DNA of 64,000 bases from RDXT01 sp033765305 (GTDB taxonomy: Bacteria; Bacteroidota; Bacteroidia; J057). Positions 35,338 to 44,756 of the stretch are shown here, one piece after another. A program made the position numbers and the translations under genes. The notes under the pieces are model-generated. The model had not been told where the DNA came from. It ran no database searches and saw only the letters and a program-made list of their open reading frames with translations. Location: the NCBI GenBank assembly GCA_033765305.1, contig JANRID010000011.1, forward strand, positions 1 to 64,000, in the 5' to 3' direction. The stretch's first letter is position 1; each line of letters opens with the position of its first letter.

Positions 35338-36297
35338 TCACTGCTCCAGGGGATTGTACAGCGGCGTGAGCATCAGCACAAACGAAACGGTGAAGAGGAT
35401 CATGGCCCATTGGATGAAGCGCGGATACTGGTCGCGGACCCGGCGGACGGGGGCTGCGGGCAGGGGCTGTTTTTCGAGGCGGTCGATTTCGCTGAAGGCG
35501 GCTTCAAAGGCTTCCGTGCCTTCGGCATGAAACCAGGCACCGCCCGTCAGGCGGGCCATTTCCTGGAGCGCAGCCCCCTGCGCATCCGCTCCGCTGCTGC
35601 CGATGCTCAGCACATAGAGCCGGATGCTGTAGCTGGCTGCCAGCCGCGCCGCAGTCACCGGGTCGATGTCGCCGGTGTTGTTTGCGCCGTCTGTAATCAG
35701 GACGATGGCCTTGCCTGCGCCCTCCGCTTCACGCAGGCGGTTGATGGCGACCCCGACAGCCGATCCGATGGCGGTTCCCTGGCGCGAAAGCATGCCGGGC
35801 TGCACGCTGCGCAGCATCCGCGCCAGATACTCATGGTCGGGGGTCAGCGGCGCATAGGTCAGCGCCTCGGCGGCAAAGAGCACAATTCCGATCTGATCCA
35901 GGCGCCGCTGGGAGATGAAACGCCCTGCGAGGGCCTTGGTCACTTCCATGCGGCTCGGCGGCAGGTCCTGCTGCTCCATGCTGCCGCTGATGTCCAGCGC
36001 CAGCATGAGGTTGAGCCCTTCGGTCTCCGTTTCCACCACCTCGGTATCCTGCTGCGGGCGTGCCAGCGCCAGGATCAGCAGCCCCAGCGCGGCGATTTGC
36101 AGCGACCGGACCAGCACGCGCAGCCAGGCCCAGTTGAACTGCGGGCGGCTCACCTGAAACGGGTCGTAGCTCAGCCGCACCACCAGCCGCTGCGGCTGGA
36201 AGTAGCGGTAGTACCAGAAGAGGTACACCGGAATGAGCAGGAGCAGCAGGAGCGCTTCCGGCTGGGCGAATGAATCGATGCCTGGTACCCAGTTCAT
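35338..36297 (-). CDS. batA: BatA-like VWA-domain membrane protein
   Basis: 319 aa from ATG 36297. Two N-terminal helices (about residues 13-30 and 56-75) come before a von Willebrand A domain whose metal site begins LALDISGSM near residue 95, with the later TAIG and ITDGANN motifs; a C-terminal helix (about 297-315) closes it. This layout is BatA of the Bacteroides aerotolerance operon, whose exact activity is unknown. The usual partners (MoxR ATPase, DUF58, batB-E) are not adjacent. It reads towards dnaE across 273 bases of repeats. Confidence 0.8.
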   Translation of the reverse strand: MNWVPGIDSFAQPEALLLLLLIPVYLFWYYRYFQPQRLVVRLSYDPFQVSRPQFNWAWLRVLVRSLQIAALGLLILALARPQQDTEVVETETEGLNLMLALDISGSMEQQDLPPSRMEVTKALAGRFISQRRLDQIGIVLFAAEALTYAPLTPDHEYLARMLRSVQPGMLSRQGTAIGSAVGVAINRLREAEGAGKAIVLITDGANNTGDIDPVTAARLAASYSIRLYVLSIGSSGADAQGAALQEMARLTGGAWFHAEGTEAFEAAFSEIDRLEKQPLPAAPVRRVRDQYPRFIQWAMILFTVSFVLMLTPLYNPLEQ

Positions 36298-36378
36298 GCG
36301 GATCGCTAAGTTACCGCCCGGCGCGCAGCGCAGCAAGTCTCCGGGGCAGGCTTTTTGGCCGATGAGGCGGCAATTGCT

Positions 36379-37392
36379 TCAGCCTTCGGCCAGAATCTGC
36401 AGCACCACCTTGCCGGTGGTGGCATTGGCCTCCAGCAGGCGGTGGGCTTCCCCGGCTTCCTGCCAGTCCAGCACGCGGTCGATGACCGGGCGCAGCTGTC
36501 CGGCGGCGAAGGCCTCCCACGCAAAGGCTTCGAAGCTGCGGGTGAGCGCCGCTTTGTAGTCCCGGCTGCGGTTGCGGAGGGTGCTTCCGCTGATTGTCAG
36601 GCGTTTGCGCAGGATCAGGGCCAGGTCGCTTTCGGCCTGTGCCCCCCCCATGACGGAGAGCAGGACCAGACGGCCATCCAGGGCCAGGCAGCGCAGGTTG
36701 TCCTGCCAGTAGGGGGCGCCCACCAGGTCCACGATCAGCTGCACGCCCCGGCCGCCAGTCAGGTCCAGCACAGCGCTGCTGAAGGATTCGCTGCGGTAGT
36801 CGATGCAGCGGGCTGCGCCGAGGGCGGTGCAGGCGGCATGCTTGGCCGCCGAAGCAGTGACCAGCACCTGCGCGCCCCGGAAGCGCGCCAGCTGAATGGC
36901 GGCGGTCCCGACGCCGCTGGCGCCGGCGTGGATGAGCACGGAATCGCCTGCTTGCAGGCTGCCGATGGCGATGAGCGCCTGATAGGCCGTGAGGAAGGCC
37001 TCCGGCACGGCAGCGGCTTCGGCGAAGGTCCAGCGCGGCGGCACAGGCAGGGACTGTCCTTCGGGCAGGAGGGCATACTCGGCATAGCCGCCGCCGGCCA
37101 GCAGGCCGCAGACGCGGTCGCCCGGCGCGAAGCGCCGGCAGCCCGGCCCTGCGGCGGCCACTTCGCCCGCCAGCTCGAGGCCGAGGACCGGGCTTTCGCC
37201 CGGCGGAGGCGGATATTTGCCCTTGCGCTGGAGCAGGTCCGCCCGGTTGACCGCCGTGGCGGCCGTGCGGACCAGCAGCTCGCCGGGCCCCGGGACCGGC
37301 AGCGGGCTTTCTTCCATCACCAGCCGCCCCGGTGCGGCGGGATGATCGTGGCGGAGGAAGCGCATGTGCGCGGGCAGTGCAGAATCAGGCAT
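36379..37392 (-). CDS. Zinc-less quinone oxidoreductase (PIG3/QOR type MDR)
   Basis: 337 aa with start ATG 37392; ATG 37365 is an equally good alternative, and the frame continues further upstream without homology. The medium-chain reductase pattern is clear: NRADLLQRKGKYPPP near residue 52, GLELAGEV near 73, the NADPH site AGASGVGTAAIQLA near 145, and no zinc-binding cysteines. PIG3-like enzymes reduce quinones with NADPH, one electron at a time in studied cases. It is probably in one unit with batA, 81 bases away. Confidence 0.85.
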   Translation of the reverse strand: MPDSALPAHMRFLRHDHPAAPGRLVMEESPLPVPGPGELLVRTAATAVNRADLLQRKGKYPPPPGESPVLGLELAGEVAAAGPGCRRFAPGDRVCGLLAGGGYAEYALLPEGQSLPVPPRWTFAEAAAVPEAFLTAYQALIAIGSLQAGDSVLIHAGASGVGTAAIQLARFRGAQVLVTASAAKHAACTALGAARCIDYRSESFSSAVLDLTGGRGVQLIVDLVGAPYWQDNLRCLALDGRLVLLSVMGGAQAESDLALILRKRLTISGSTLRNRSRDYKAALTRSFEAFAWEAFAAGQLRPVIDRVLDWQEAGEAHRLLEANATTGKVVLQILAEG

Positions 37393-37616
37393 CGGATCGG
37401 CAGCAGTATGCATGCTGCAAACAACGGCACAGCGCCCGCTTGTGCAAGCCCGGCGCAGCCGGAATCCTGCCCGGAGCCTTATGTTATGCCAATATTTCCA
37501 CAGCATCAAAGCTATGTTACCGGCTCGTTATATAATCATGAAATGTATGCGCCTCCCTTTACCCTCGTCAGGAAATGGATCAATTTTGAATTGGATACAA
37601 GCGAGTAATAAAGGAT

Positions 37617-38327
37617 ATGAGCGCTGAACAGGATGTGTTTGACCCTTCTTCGGCCAAGATCCTGATCGTAGACGACGAGGAGGATATTTTGGACCTGCTC
37701 GAATACAATTTCGAGAGTGAAGGGTACACCGTGCTCCGGGCCCGCGACGGCGAGGAGGCGCTCAAGGTTGCTGCGGCGGAACGCCCGGATCTGATCCTGC
37801 TCGACATCATGATGCCTAAAATGGACGGTGTTTCAGCCTGTCTGGCGCTGCGTGCCATGCCGGGCCTCGAAGAAGTATCGATCATTTTTCTGACTGCACG
37901 GGCCGAAGAATACTCCGAGGTCGCAGGCCTCGAAGCAGGCGCCGATGACTATATCACCAAGCCCATCAAGCCCCGTGTGCTGCGGAGCCGGGTAAAAGCC
38001 ATGCTCCGCCGCAAGCAGCAGCCCAAAGCAGTCAAAGAGACCAACTACATTGCCATTCACGACCTGGAGATCATCCGCGACGAATATGTGGTCAAGCGCA
38101 ACGGCGTTGCCTATGCCCTGCCGCGCAAGGAGTTCGAGCTGTTCCACTTTCTCGCCTCGCGCCCCGGCAAGCTCTACAGCCGCGAAGACCTGCTCATCCG
38201 GATCTGGGAGAATGTGCACGTGACCGACCGCACGGTGGACGTGCATGTAAGAAAGCTGCGCGAAAAGATCGGCGAGCACTACATCATTACCGTTAAAGGC
38301 GTGGGATACAAGTTCTTGCCCGAATAA
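37617..38327 (+). CDS. OmpR/PhoB-family response regulator
   Basis: 236 aa. The receiver domain contains the acidic pocket VDDEED near residue 19, the phosphorylated Asp in LLDIMMPKMDG near 63, and the lysine in ITKPIKP near 115. Residues about 140-236 are an OmpR-type winged helix ending RTVDVHVRKLREKIG and VKGVGYKFLP. It should activate or repress genes when phosphorylated. No histidine kinase is nearby, so it is an orphan here. A second receiver protein follows after 124 bases. Confidence 0.93.
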   Translation: MSAEQDVFDPSSAKILIVDDEEDILDLLEYNFESEGYTVLRARDGEEALKVAAAERPDLILLDIMMPKMDGVSACLALRAMPGLEEVSIIFLTARAEEYSEVAGLEAGADDYITKPIKPRVLRSRVKAMLRRKQQPKAVKETNYIAIHDLEIIRDEYVVKRNGVAYALPRKEFELFHFLASRPGKLYSREDLLIRIWENVHVTDRTVDVHVRKLREKIGEHYIITVKGVGYKFLPE

Positions 38328-38403
38328 GCCTGCCGGAACCTGCATCCGGGCGGAAATTACAGAAACTTAATATCAAATTAACCGAAATGAATTCCCGGTC
38401 CCG

Positions 38404-38411
38404 TAAGTTTG
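38404..38411 (+). promoter_or_regulatory. Promoter -7 box between the two response regulators
   Basis: TAAGTTTG fully matches TAnnTTTG; TTA lies 23 bases upstream. It gives the second response-regulator gene its own promoter, with a leader of about 33 bases. Confidence 0.45.
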
Positions 38412-38451
38412 AAAAACAATTCTGTACTCCTGATATGACCGGCGAAGGGAT

Positions 38452-38832
38452 ATGAAAAACAAGCTGCTCGTCATTATCGACGATGAAGAGGACCTGCTCG
38501 ATTTGCTCGAATACAATTTTACGCGCGAGGGATATGAGGTGGAGGTGTTTACCCAGGCAAGCCAGGCGCTCGCCTTTATGATTGCCCGCCAGCCGGATAT
38601 GATACTCTGCGATTGGATGATGCCGGGCATGGACGGGATCGAACTCTGCAAACAGATCAAAACCAACCGCCTTCTGGCCGATATTCCGGTGGTGATGGTG
38701 ACCTGCCGGACCGAAAAGGACGCACGGGTGCAGGCCATCGAGGCAGGCGTCGCCGAATTTATCAGCAAGCCGGTCCGCATTCCCGATCTGCTGGGCCGCG
38801 TGCAGGGCCTGCTGCGGAAAAATGTCGCCTGA
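38452..38832 (+). CDS. Single-domain response regulator (CheY-like)
   Basis: 126 aa, only a receiver domain. The acidic pocket is IDDEEDLLDLLEYNF, shared almost letter for letter with the preceding OmpR regulator (VDDEEDILDLLEYNF), suggesting an old duplication. The phosphorylated Asp lies in LCDWMMPGMDG near residue 54 and the lysine in ISKPVRIPD near 105. Without an output domain it would act by protein contact or as a phosphate relay. A C-terminal CRTEKDAR segment replaces the usual T/S-A signalling residues: the conserved Thr is present in VMVTCR. Confidence 0.9.
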   Translation: MKNKLLVIIDDEEDLLDLLEYNFTREGYEVEVFTQASQALAFMIARQPDMILCDWMMPGMDGIELCKQIKTNRLLADIPVVMVTCRTEKDARVQAIEAGVAEFISKPVRIPDLLGRVQGLLRKNVA

Positions 38833-38888
38833 TTCAGCCATTGCTCCCGGATTTCCCGTATGTTAGAGGAACCAACAAGACTGGTTCC

Positions 38889-39302
38889 ATGATCGATTCC
38901 GCTATCCGCCTGCCGTTTTCGATTGAGAATGTCTATCAGGGCCTGGCCCGCGTCAACGGCATGCTGATCCTCCAGCAGCAGATGCTGACCCTGGAGTTTC
39001 AGGTGAAAGACGCCCTGCTGGGCGGCTTTTTCAAATCCCGGGCGAAGAGCCTGCGCATTCCCCTGCTGCAGATCGAGTCGGTGCGTTTCAAAAAGAGCTT
39101 CTTCGGCGATTCCCTTACGATTCAGGTCGCCAGCATCGCCCTGCTGGAGGGCCTGCCCTCCGAGCACCCCGGCGAGCTGAAGCTCTCCACCCGCAAGCAG
39201 GACCGCGAGCGGGCCCAGCAGCTGGAGTCCCGCATCGGGCTGCTGATCTCCGAGCTCCGGCTTGACCCGGCCGACCGCTCGGATACCATGCTATCTTCCT
39301 GA
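38889..39302 (+). CDS. Hypothetical protein, PH-like or beta-rich
   Basis: 137 aa from ATG 38889, no signal peptide or membrane helix. The first 80 residues alternate short beta-like segments (GMLILQQQMLTLEFQV, RIPLLQIESVRFKKS, DSLTIQVASI) in the way of small pleckstrin-like or immunoglobulin-like domains; the rest is a charged helix (RKQDRERAQQLESRIGLL). I do not recognise the family. It follows the CheY-like gene in the same direction by 56 bases and precedes the GntP permease by 24, so co-transcription is likely. Confidence 0.6.
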   Translation: MIDSAIRLPFSIENVYQGLARVNGMLILQQQMLTLEFQVKDALLGGFFKSRAKSLRIPLLQIESVRFKKSFFGDSLTIQVASIALLEGLPSEHPGELKLSTRKQDRERAQQLESRIGLLISELRLDPADRSDTMLSS

Positions 39303-39326
39303 CCTGCCACTGCTTACCGGACTGCC

Positions 39327-40643
39327 ATGCTGCTTGCGCTTGCGCTGGGCGCCATTGCCCTGCTGCTGATCCTGATCTCGGTTCTGCGGCTTTCGCCGTT
39401 TCTGGCATTTATGATCACGGCGCCGGCCGTCGGCTTTGCCGCCGGGCTTGCACCGCAGGCGGTATTTTCGGCCCTGGAAACCGGGATCGGCAAGGCGCTG
39501 GGGCCGGTGACGGCCGTGCTCTGCATTGGTGCGATGCTGGGCAAGCTCATTGCCGGCAGCGGCGGCGCGCAGCGCATCACCGAAGCCATGACCCGTGCCC
39601 TGGGGATGCAGCGCCTGCCCTGGGCCATGATGATCACCGGCTTTGTGGTCGGGATTCCGCTGTTTTACAACGTTGGCTTTGTCATTCTGGTGCCGCTGCT
39701 CTTTACGCTGCAGGCCGCCACACGGCAGCCCCTGCTGCCGATGGGCATTCCGCTGCTGGCAGCGCTGTCGGTCACGCACGGCTACCTGCCGCCGCATCCG
39801 GCGCCGGTGTACATCGCCGATGTATTTCAGGCGGATCTGGGCCTGACGCTGCTCTACGGTTTCATCGTCGCGGTGCCGGCGGTGCTGGCCGGCGGGCCCT
39901 GGTTTGCGCAGCGGCTCGGCCGCCTGCAGCCCAGGCCCGATCCGGCGCTCTTCCAGGCCGAGCCCCTGCCTTCGGACCAGCTGCCGCCGCTGGGCGCCAG
40001 CGTGCTGACAGCCTTGCTGCCGGTGGTGCTCATTGCGATGGCGGCCCTGGTTCAGGGGATGCTCCCGGAAGGGCATCTGCTCCGGCAAGCCATGAGCCTG
40101 CTGGGCAATCCGGCTGTTGCGCTGCTCATCTCCCTGCTGCTGGGGCTGCTGCTGCTTGGCATCCGGCGCGGCCGCACCCTGTCCAGCCTCATGCAGGAGC
40201 AGGGTGAGGCGGTCAAAGGCATCTCGCCCGTGCTGATCATCATCGCCGGGGCCGGCGCGCTGAAGGAAATGCTCGACCAGGCCGGCGTCAGCCAGCATCT
40301 GGCCTCGCTGCTGGACGGCTCGCCGCTGCCGCCGCTCGTGCTCGGCTGGGCCATGGCTGCGTGCATCCGGGTGTGCATCGGCTCGGCCACCATCGCCGGC
40401 TTCACCACAGCAGGCATTCTGGCACCCTTCGTAGCGGCCAGCGGCGCCTCGCCGGAGCTCATGGTGCTGGCCATCGGCGCAGGCTCCCTCTTCCTCTCCC
40501 ACGTCAACGACACGGGATTCTGGATGTTCAAGGAGTATTTCGGCCTCAGCGTCCGGGATACCCTGCGGTCCTGGTCCGTGATGGAGACCCTGGTCTCGGT
40601 GGTGGGGCTGGCCGGGGTGCTGCTGCTGGATCTGGCGGTGTGA
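39327..40643 (+). CDS. GntP-family gluconate/organic acid:H+ symporter
   Basis: 438 aa with about 12-13 helices. Family stretches include IGKALGPVTAVLCIGAMLGKLIAGSGGA-type loops near residue 52, FYNVGFVILVPL near 110, SVTHGYLPPHP near 148 and the C-terminal SHVNDTGFWMFKEYFGL. GntP members import gluconate, idonate or related acids. No gluconate kinase or dehydratase is nearby, so the substrate is a guess from the family. The preceding small protein lies 24 bases upstream. Confidence 0.88.
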   Translation: MLLALALGAIALLLILISVLRLSPFLAFMITAPAVGFAAGLAPQAVFSALETGIGKALGPVTAVLCIGAMLGKLIAGSGGAQRITEAMTRALGMQRLPWAMMITGFVVGIPLFYNVGFVILVPLLFTLQAATRQPLLPMGIPLLAALSVTHGYLPPHPAPVYIADVFQADLGLTLLYGFIVAVPAVLAGGPWFAQRLGRLQPRPDPALFQAEPLPSDQLPPLGASVLTALLPVVLIAMAALVQGMLPEGHLLRQAMSLLGNPAVALLISLLLGLLLLGIRRGRTLSSLMQEQGEAVKGISPVLIIIAGAGALKEMLDQAGVSQHLASLLDGSPLPPLVLGWAMAACIRVCIGSATIAGFTTAGILAPFVAASGASPELMVLAIGAGSLFLSHVNDTGFWMFKEYFGLSVRDTLRSWSVMETLVSVVGLAGVLLLDLAV

Positions 40644-40731
40644 GACAAAGCCGGCATCCGGCCCGAATCAGGCCGTATCGGCAGCAGGTTCTGCATTGAA
40701 TGTCAAGGCATATAATTCTATTTTCCTCCCC

Positions 40732-41526
40732 ATGCCCCATCCAACCGACCTCAACCGCGCCTGGTGGAATGCTGCGACGCCGCTGCACCTGCGCTCTGCC
40801 TTCTACGGCCAGGATGCCTTTCTCGCCGGCGCCAATTCGCTGCGGGAGATCGAGCTGGAGCACCTCGGCGAGGTGGCTGGCCGCCGCATCCTGCATCTGC
40901 AGTGCCATTTCGGGCAGGATACGCTTTCCCTCGCGCGCATGGGCGCGCGGGTGACCGGTGTGGACTTTTCGGATGCAGCCATCGAGGCTGCGCGCAGCAT
41001 GACGGCTTCGCTGGGCCTGGAGGCTGCCTTCATCCAGGCCGATGTGACCCAGCTTCCCCGCCAGTGGCCCGCCCCCTTCGACCTCGTGTACACGTCCTAC
41101 GGCGCGCTGGTCTGGCTGCCGGAGCTGCATGGCTGGGCCGAAGGCATCGCCGCAGCTCTTCGCCCCGGCGGAGAATTGCTGATCGTGGAGTTTCACCCCA
41201 TGATGATGGTCTACGACGACAGCTACGCCCATCCCGTGTACAGCTACTTCAACCGGGAGCCGATCGGCGAAGTGACCAGCAGCTCCTACGCCGACCGGCA
41301 GACGCCGCTGGAGCAGGAGATCGTGACCTACAACCATCCCTTTTCCGAACTGCTGGACGCCCTGACGGGCGCCGGGCTCGTATTCTCCGCGCTGGCGGAG
41401 TACGACTATTCGCCGTGGGAGTGCTTTACCCGGCTGGTGCCGGCCGGCCCCGGCCGCTGGCAGATCGAGGGCATGGAAGGCAAGCTGCCGATGGTGTTTG
41501 CCCTGCGGATGAAAAAACCGGGCTGA
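40732..41526 (+). CDS. Class I SAM-dependent methyltransferase
   Basis: 264 aa from ATG 40732; a TTG start at 40696 is less likely. The SAM-binding site reads LHLQCHFGQDTLSLARMG near residue 54 followed by VTGVDFSDAAI near 75 and an acidic loop AFIQADVTQLP. The second half contains ELLIVEFHPM and a region rich in tyrosine and acids. It methylates an unknown small molecule; the pattern fits the widespread UbiE/COQ5-like group but without its signature. It stands alone, followed by a lipoprotein esterase 45 bases later. Confidence 0.85.
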   Translation: MPHPTDLNRAWWNAATPLHLRSAFYGQDAFLAGANSLREIELEHLGEVAGRRILHLQCHFGQDTLSLARMGARVTGVDFSDAAIEAARSMTASLGLEAAFIQADVTQLPRQWPAPFDLVYTSYGALVWLPELHGWAEGIAAALRPGGELLIVEFHPMMMVYDDSYAHPVYSYFNREPIGEVTSSSYADRQTPLEQEIVTYNHPFSELLDALTGAGLVFSALAEYDYSPWECFTRLVPAGPGRWQIEGMEGKLPMVFALRMKKPG

Positions 41527-41570
41527 CGCGCATACGTCCGGCGGGCGGCAGCCGTTATAGTTCCGGACCC

Positions 41571-42515
41571 ATGCTGCGAATGATGATGAATGCCAACCGC
41601 CGGCTCTCCGGATATGCGCTGCCGCTGCTGGCAGCCTTCACCCTTGCTGCCTGCAAGCCCGAACCGCCTGGCCCGGTCCGCTACCGGGATGAGGTGTTCA
41701 ATGCCGTGGAAATCACGAAGGATGTGCCGTACGGGCGTGCCGTAGGCCTGGATGGCGATTCGGCGGACCTGCTGCTGGACTTGTACCAGGCGAAGGCGGA
41801 TACGGCACAGGCGCGCGCGGCGCTGATCTACATCCACGGGGGGAGCTTTACGGACGGCGGCAAGGCGGAAGGCAATACGCCGGACGTGTGCAAGTCGCTG
41901 GCGCGGAGGGGCTATGTGGTCGCGTCGGTCAATTACCGGCTGGGCATCGAAGAGCCGCTCACGCAGGCGCACCAGCTGGAGGCCCTGTACCGGGCGGTGC
42001 AGGATGCGCGGACGGCGCTGCGCTTTGCGCGGGCGCAGGCGGAGGCGGCCCGGATCGACCCGGACCGCATCATCCTCGGCGGGTCCTCCGCCGGGGCGAT
42101 TACCGCAGTGCATGCGGCCTGCTGGGACAGCGACGAGCTGGACGGAATCGACATCGCCCGCTGGGGCGGTCTGGATGCGGGCAGTCTGCCGGGCTTCAGC
42201 AGCGAAGCGGCAGGCGTGTACAGCATTGCCGGCGCCTTGGGCGACCTCAGCTGGATGGAGGCGGACGATCCGCCGCTGATCTGCATCCACAGCCGTCAGG
42301 ATGCGGTAGTGCCCTATGATTCAGGGCCCGATCCGTCTGGCTTCACGACCTTGTACGGCGGCAAGGCGCTGTACGGCCGGGCGAAATCGCTCGGCATTCC
42401 CGCCGCGCTCAAAAGTTACCGGAATGTGGCGCACGGAGACGAGCTGAACGATCCCTGGACGGAGGAAAGTCTGGCAGCGCTGGCGGAATTCTTCTACGAA
42501 GAAATCGCCCGCTGA
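41571..42515 (+). CDS. Lipoprotein alpha/beta hydrolase (BD-FAE/carboxylesterase-like)
   Basis: 314 aa. The N-terminus is a lipoprotein signal (LLAAFTLAAC) with the lipidated cysteine at about residue 28. The hydrolase core shows the oxyanion motif YIHGGSF near 87, the nucleophile in GGSSAGA near 170, an aspartate in SRQDAVVPY near 245 and the histidine in NVAHGDE near 287. This order fits BD-FAE or carboxylesterase-type esterases that remove acyl or acetyl groups from sugars. It probably acts in the periplasm or on the outer membrane surface. Confidence 0.82.
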   Translation: MLRMMMNANRRLSGYALPLLAAFTLAACKPEPPGPVRYRDEVFNAVEITKDVPYGRAVGLDGDSADLLLDLYQAKADTAQARAALIYIHGGSFTDGGKAEGNTPDVCKSLARRGYVVASVNYRLGIEEPLTQAHQLEALYRAVQDARTALRFARAQAEAARIDPDRIILGGSSAGAITAVHAACWDSDELDGIDIARWGGLDAGSLPGFSSEAAGVYSIAGALGDLSWMEADDPPLICIHSRQDAVVPYDSGPDPSGFTTLYGGKALYGRAKSLGIPAALKSYRNVAHGDELNDPWTEESLAALAEFFYEEIAR

Positions 42516-42592
42516 CCGCGCAGCGGCCGGGAGGCTGCATTTTCCCGCAATTTCTCCCTACCTTCGCAGCCTGACCGATTCTGCCCGACCTG

Positions 42593-43717
42593 GTGAACAG
42601 CCTGTATATCAGCCACCTCAGCCTGATGCAATTCCGAAGCTACAGCGACCTCGCGCTGGAGTTCAGCCCGGCTGTGAACTGTTTTACCGGCATCAACGGA
42701 TCGGGCAAGACGAATCTGCTCGACGCGGTGCACTTCATCGCGCTCACGCGGGGCTTCCGCAGCCATCAGGATCAGCAGGCCATCCAGGAAGGCACAGATT
42801 TCTGCTTCAACACGGCGACTGTGCACCGGGAAGGGGAGACGCTGGCCGTCAGCTGCAACCTGATGCGGGGCCGGGGCAAAAAAATGCTCATCAACCAGCG
42901 CCCGCTGGACAAAATGAGCGACCATATTGGGCGCATTCCCCTCATTGCCATTCTGCCCGGCGATACCGACCTGATTCACGGCTCCGCCGGCGACCGCCGC
43001 AGCCTGCTCGACCAGCTCATCAGCCAGTATGACCGCCGCTATCTGCACCATCTCATTCAGTACGAGCGGATCCGCGCCCAGCGCAACGCACTGCTGAAGC
43101 AGTTCCAGCTCCAGCGAAGCTTCCACGAGGATCAGATCGAGATCTGGGACGTGCAGCTGATTCCCAACGGGATCTACCTCCGCGAGGCGCGAGCGGCCTT
43201 TCTGGAGTCGTTTCAGCCGGTATTCAGCCGCTTCTTCCACCGCATCGTCTCCGAATCGGAAACGCCTGAAATTCAGTATAAAACCCAGCTGGAGGACAAC
43301 CGCCCCGAGGCTTGGGAGGCATTGCTGCGCGCCCGCCGGGAGCGCGACCGGGTGCTGGGCTACAGCACAGGCGGCATTCACCGCGACGATCTGGAGTTTT
43401 TCATCGACGGCCGGACGGTGCGGGAATACGGCTCCCAGGGGCAGAAAAAGACCTTTGTCATAGCGCTGAAACTGGCTCAATATGAGCTGCTTGCGCAACG
43501 AAGCGGCCTGCCGCCGCTGCTGCTGCTCGACGATCTGTTCGACCGCCTGGACGAGGCGCGGCTGGGCCGCATTGCCGCCATCCTCGACGATACCGCTACC
43601 GGCCAGGTATTCATCACCGACACCTCCCAGGAGCGGCTGGCACGGGTCATGTCCGGCCATCTGGGCCGGGAGCTGCGCTTTTTCAGCGTGAGCCGCGGGC
43701 AGGTGGCAGCCGGCTGA
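42593..43717 (+). CDS. recF: DNA replication and repair protein RecF
   Basis: 374 aa from GTG 42593, chosen because the first strand LYISHLSLMQFRSYSDL of RecF begins immediately after it. The SMC-like ATPase parts are Walker A GINGSGKTNLLDA near residue 34, the signature region STGGIHRDDLEF near 259, and Walker B LLLLDDLFDRLDEARL near 309. RecF loads RecOR and RecA at single-strand gaps. TACCTTCG at 42559-42566 is a weak -7 box. The gene ends 18 bases before the convergent DHOD-like gene. Confidence 0.95.
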   Translation: MNSLYISHLSLMQFRSYSDLALEFSPAVNCFTGINGSGKTNLLDAVHFIALTRGFRSHQDQQAIQEGTDFCFNTATVHREGETLAVSCNLMRGRGKKMLINQRPLDKMSDHIGRIPLIAILPGDTDLIHGSAGDRRSLLDQLISQYDRRYLHHLIQYERIRAQRNALLKQFQLQRSFHEDQIEIWDVQLIPNGIYLREARAAFLESFQPVFSRFFHRIVSESETPEIQYKTQLEDNRPEAWEALLRARRERDRVLGYSTGGIHRDDLEFFIDGRTVREYGSQGQKKTFVIALKLAQYELLAQRSGLPPLLLLDDLFDRLDEARLGRIAAILDDTATGQVFITDTSQERLARVMSGHLGRELRFFSVSRGQVAAG

Positions 43718-43735
43718 CCGTTCCGGCGGGCCTGG

Positions 43736-44725
43736 CTATTTCATCCCTTCCAGAATCCGGATGTAATTGGCGCGCTCATACGCGGTCGGATCGGAGACAT
43801 TCTGCTGGCTGAGAATGCCTTTGAAGGATTCCACGCTGCTGAAATTCATGGACTGCATCCACTCTTTCAGCTCGCGGTTCATGGTCTTGAGGTAGGGAAT
43901 GCCGTATTTGTACAAGGCGGAGGCGGTCATCGCCACGTCGGCGCCGGCCAGCAGGTATTTGACCACTTCGCGGTAGCTCTGCACCCCGGTCGTAGCCGCC
44001 AGCGACACCGGGACCCGCCCGTACAGGGCCGCGATCCAGAGCAGCGGCAGCCGGATTTCGCTTGCGTGGCTGTATTCGAGGTTGGAAAGCACCTGCAGGC
44101 GGTCGATGTCGAAGTCAGGCTGGTAGAAGCGGTTGAAGAGCACGAGCGCATCTGCGCCGGCCTCCGTGAGCCGCGAGGCCATGCTGCCGGTCGCGGAGAA
44201 ATAGGGGTTGAGCTTGAAGGCAACCGGAATTTTCACCCGTGATTTCACCGCCGCGACGATGTCCAGATAGCGCTGCTCCACCTCCGGACCGCTGATGCGG
44301 ATATCGGCCGGAATGTAGAATACGTTGATTTCCAGCCCGTCGGCGCCGGCCTGCTCCATCTGGTCCGCATATTCCACCCATCCTTCCGGCGTGATGCCGT
44401 TCAGGCTGGCGATGATGGGGATTTCGACGCGGCGTTTCGCCTCCTGGATCAGCTCCAGGTAGCGGGCCGTGCCGATGTGGTAGTCGTCCAGATCGGGGAA
44501 ATAATCCGCCGCTTCGGCGAAGACATGCCGCGTTGCCTGCATGACCGCCTCATACCGGGCCGCCTCCTGCCGGATCTGCTCCTCGAAGAGCGAAAACAGC
44601 ACGACGGCGCCTGCGCCAGCGTCTTCCATGTGCACAATATTGCTCACCTCTTCCGAGAGCGGGCAGGCGGATACCACCACCGGCGAGCGGAGCGGAATGC
44701 CCATATACGTAGTCCGGAGATTCAT
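43736..44725 (-). CDS. Dihydroorotate dehydrogenase-like FMN protein
   Basis: 329 aa from ATG 44725. It has the FMN-binding TIM barrel of class 1 dihydroorotate dehydrogenases (SLNGITPEGWVEYADQM, LEINVFYIPAD, FKLNPYF, SLAATTGVQSYREVVKYLLAGADVAMTASALY). The active-site cysteine or serine of true enzymes is not visible in the expected INVFYIPAD loop. Such DHOD-like proteins often accompany pyruvate:ferredoxin oxidoreductase genes, as here (nifJ ends 31 bases upstream). Its reaction is unknown; electron transfer to or from ferredoxin is one possibility. Confidence 0.8.
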   Translation of the reverse strand: MNLRTTYMGIPLRSPVVVSACPLSEEVSNIVHMEDAGAGAVVLFSLFEEQIRQEAARYEAVMQATRHVFAEAADYFPDLDDYHIGTARYLELIQEAKRRVEIPIIASLNGITPEGWVEYADQMEQAGADGLEINVFYIPADIRISGPEVEQRYLDIVAAVKSRVKIPVAFKLNPYFSATGSMASRLTEAGADALVLFNRFYQPDFDIDRLQVLSNLEYSHASEIRLPLLWIAALYGRVPVSLAATTGVQSYREVVKYLLAGADVAMTASALYKYGIPYLKTMNRELKEWMQSMNFSSVESFKGILSQQNVSDPTAYERANYIRILEGMK

Positions 44726-44756
44726 AGCAGATCGGTCTTCAGGGGGAAACGGAAGT

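Noticed and set aside
31336..36273. A 4.9-kb stop-free frame on the plus strand, antisense to dnaE and batA (about 1,645 codons).
   Set aside because: Its composition is that of the reversed coding strand, it lacks any recognisable domain, and DnaE and BatA on the other strand are unmistakable. GC-rich codon use simply leaves few antisense stops.
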